A stretch of 64,000 bases of DNA from an uncultured Eubacteriales bacterium (GTDB lineage Bacteria > Bacillota > Clostridia > Christensenellales > Aristaeellaceae): positions 104,296 through 168,295 of the forward strand of contig CADCFG010000007.1 of NCBI GenBank assembly GCA_902800625.1, written 5' to 3'. A program made the position numbers and the translations under genes. Shown piece by piece: positions 63,901-64,000 of this stretch; positions within the stretch are counted from its first letter, which is position 1, and every line of letters begins with the position of its first letter. The notes below the pieces were generated by a model, which was not told the DNA's origin, did no database searches, and saw only the letters and a list, made by a program, of their open reading frames with translations.

Positions 63901-64000
63901 TAGGTTCTTCACGGAAAGTTGTGGGATTGACAGAAACGAGGTAGACAAAAGGAGCAAGGAAGACTTCTAATTGTAGCTGCTACACACACAAGAAGGAAGT

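Noticed and set aside
63901..64000. Start of another gene after the last terminator
   Set aside because: A TTGACA is visible at 63927 but no -10, ribosome site or convincing frame lies before the window ends.

Overview
The window looks like chromosomal DNA from a high-GC anaerobic Firmicute, most likely a gut or rumen member of the Clostridia. The clues are a PolC-type DNA polymerase III, a frr-uppS-cdsA-dxr-rseP-ispG-polC block, butyrate kinase with a phosphotransacetylase, HPr/Crh-like proteins, a Y-family polymerase paired with a YolD-like protein, clustered sugar ABC systems without their own ATPase, a GH9 cellulase and a GH31 glycosidase. This is inference from gene content; no rRNA is present. 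Most genes are GC-rich, and that produces very long antisense shadow reading frames, which are left out. One A+T-rich stretch (about 22.75-25.5 kb) stands out as probably acquired.

Layout. 0-4 kb: a truncated secreted GH9 cellulase, divergent from a membrane EAL phosphodiesterase. 4-11 kb: a MITE-like element, then two hybrid histidine kinases, the first fused to a complete APC-type transporter. 11-13.6 kb: pta-buk energy genes on the minus strand, then tRNA-Gln and tRNA-Glu. 13.8-14.5 kb: two convergent HPr-like genes that lack the catalytic histidine. 14.6-18.5 kb: a metal homeostasis block, consisting of an ArsR/SmtB sensor with its operator, a small HMA protein, a P-type ATPase, and a CDF exporter behind a NiCo (czcD-type) riboswitch with an overlapping terminator. 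18.6-22.7 kb: a secreted beta-helix protein, an esterase and a MATE exporter. 22.8-25.5 kb: a two-gene AlwI-like restriction-modification island. 25.7-28.4 kb: pyk and gpsA.

28.4-44.1 kb is a carbohydrate region. It holds a YesM/YesN-type two-component system, a three-gene sugar ABC importer, a GH31 glycosidase, a FucU-type mutarotase, an aldo/keto reductase, a zinc alcohol dehydrogenase, an AraC regulator, and a second (LplB/YtcP-like) ABC importer. Neither importer has an ATPase, and neither binding protein has a lipobox. 44.1-47.7 kb: YolD plus a Y-family polymerase, two identical tRNA-Ala genes and a second MATE protein. 47.8-59.9 kb: a minus-strand housekeeping operon (frr, uppS, cdsA, dxr, rseP, GNAT, ispG, GNAT, polC), interrupted between frr and uppS by five tandem 110-bp non-coding repeats. 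60.0-63.9 kb: a ferredoxin-like protein divergent from a Crp/Fnr regulator, followed by two tandem CapA-like proteins.

The points most worth a second look are the transporter-kinase fusion, the 110-bp tandem array inside an essential operon, the HPr-like pair, the NiCo riboswitch/terminator switch, the metal-sensor promoter/operator, the MITE beside the kinase operon, and the several families of palindromic intergenic repeats.
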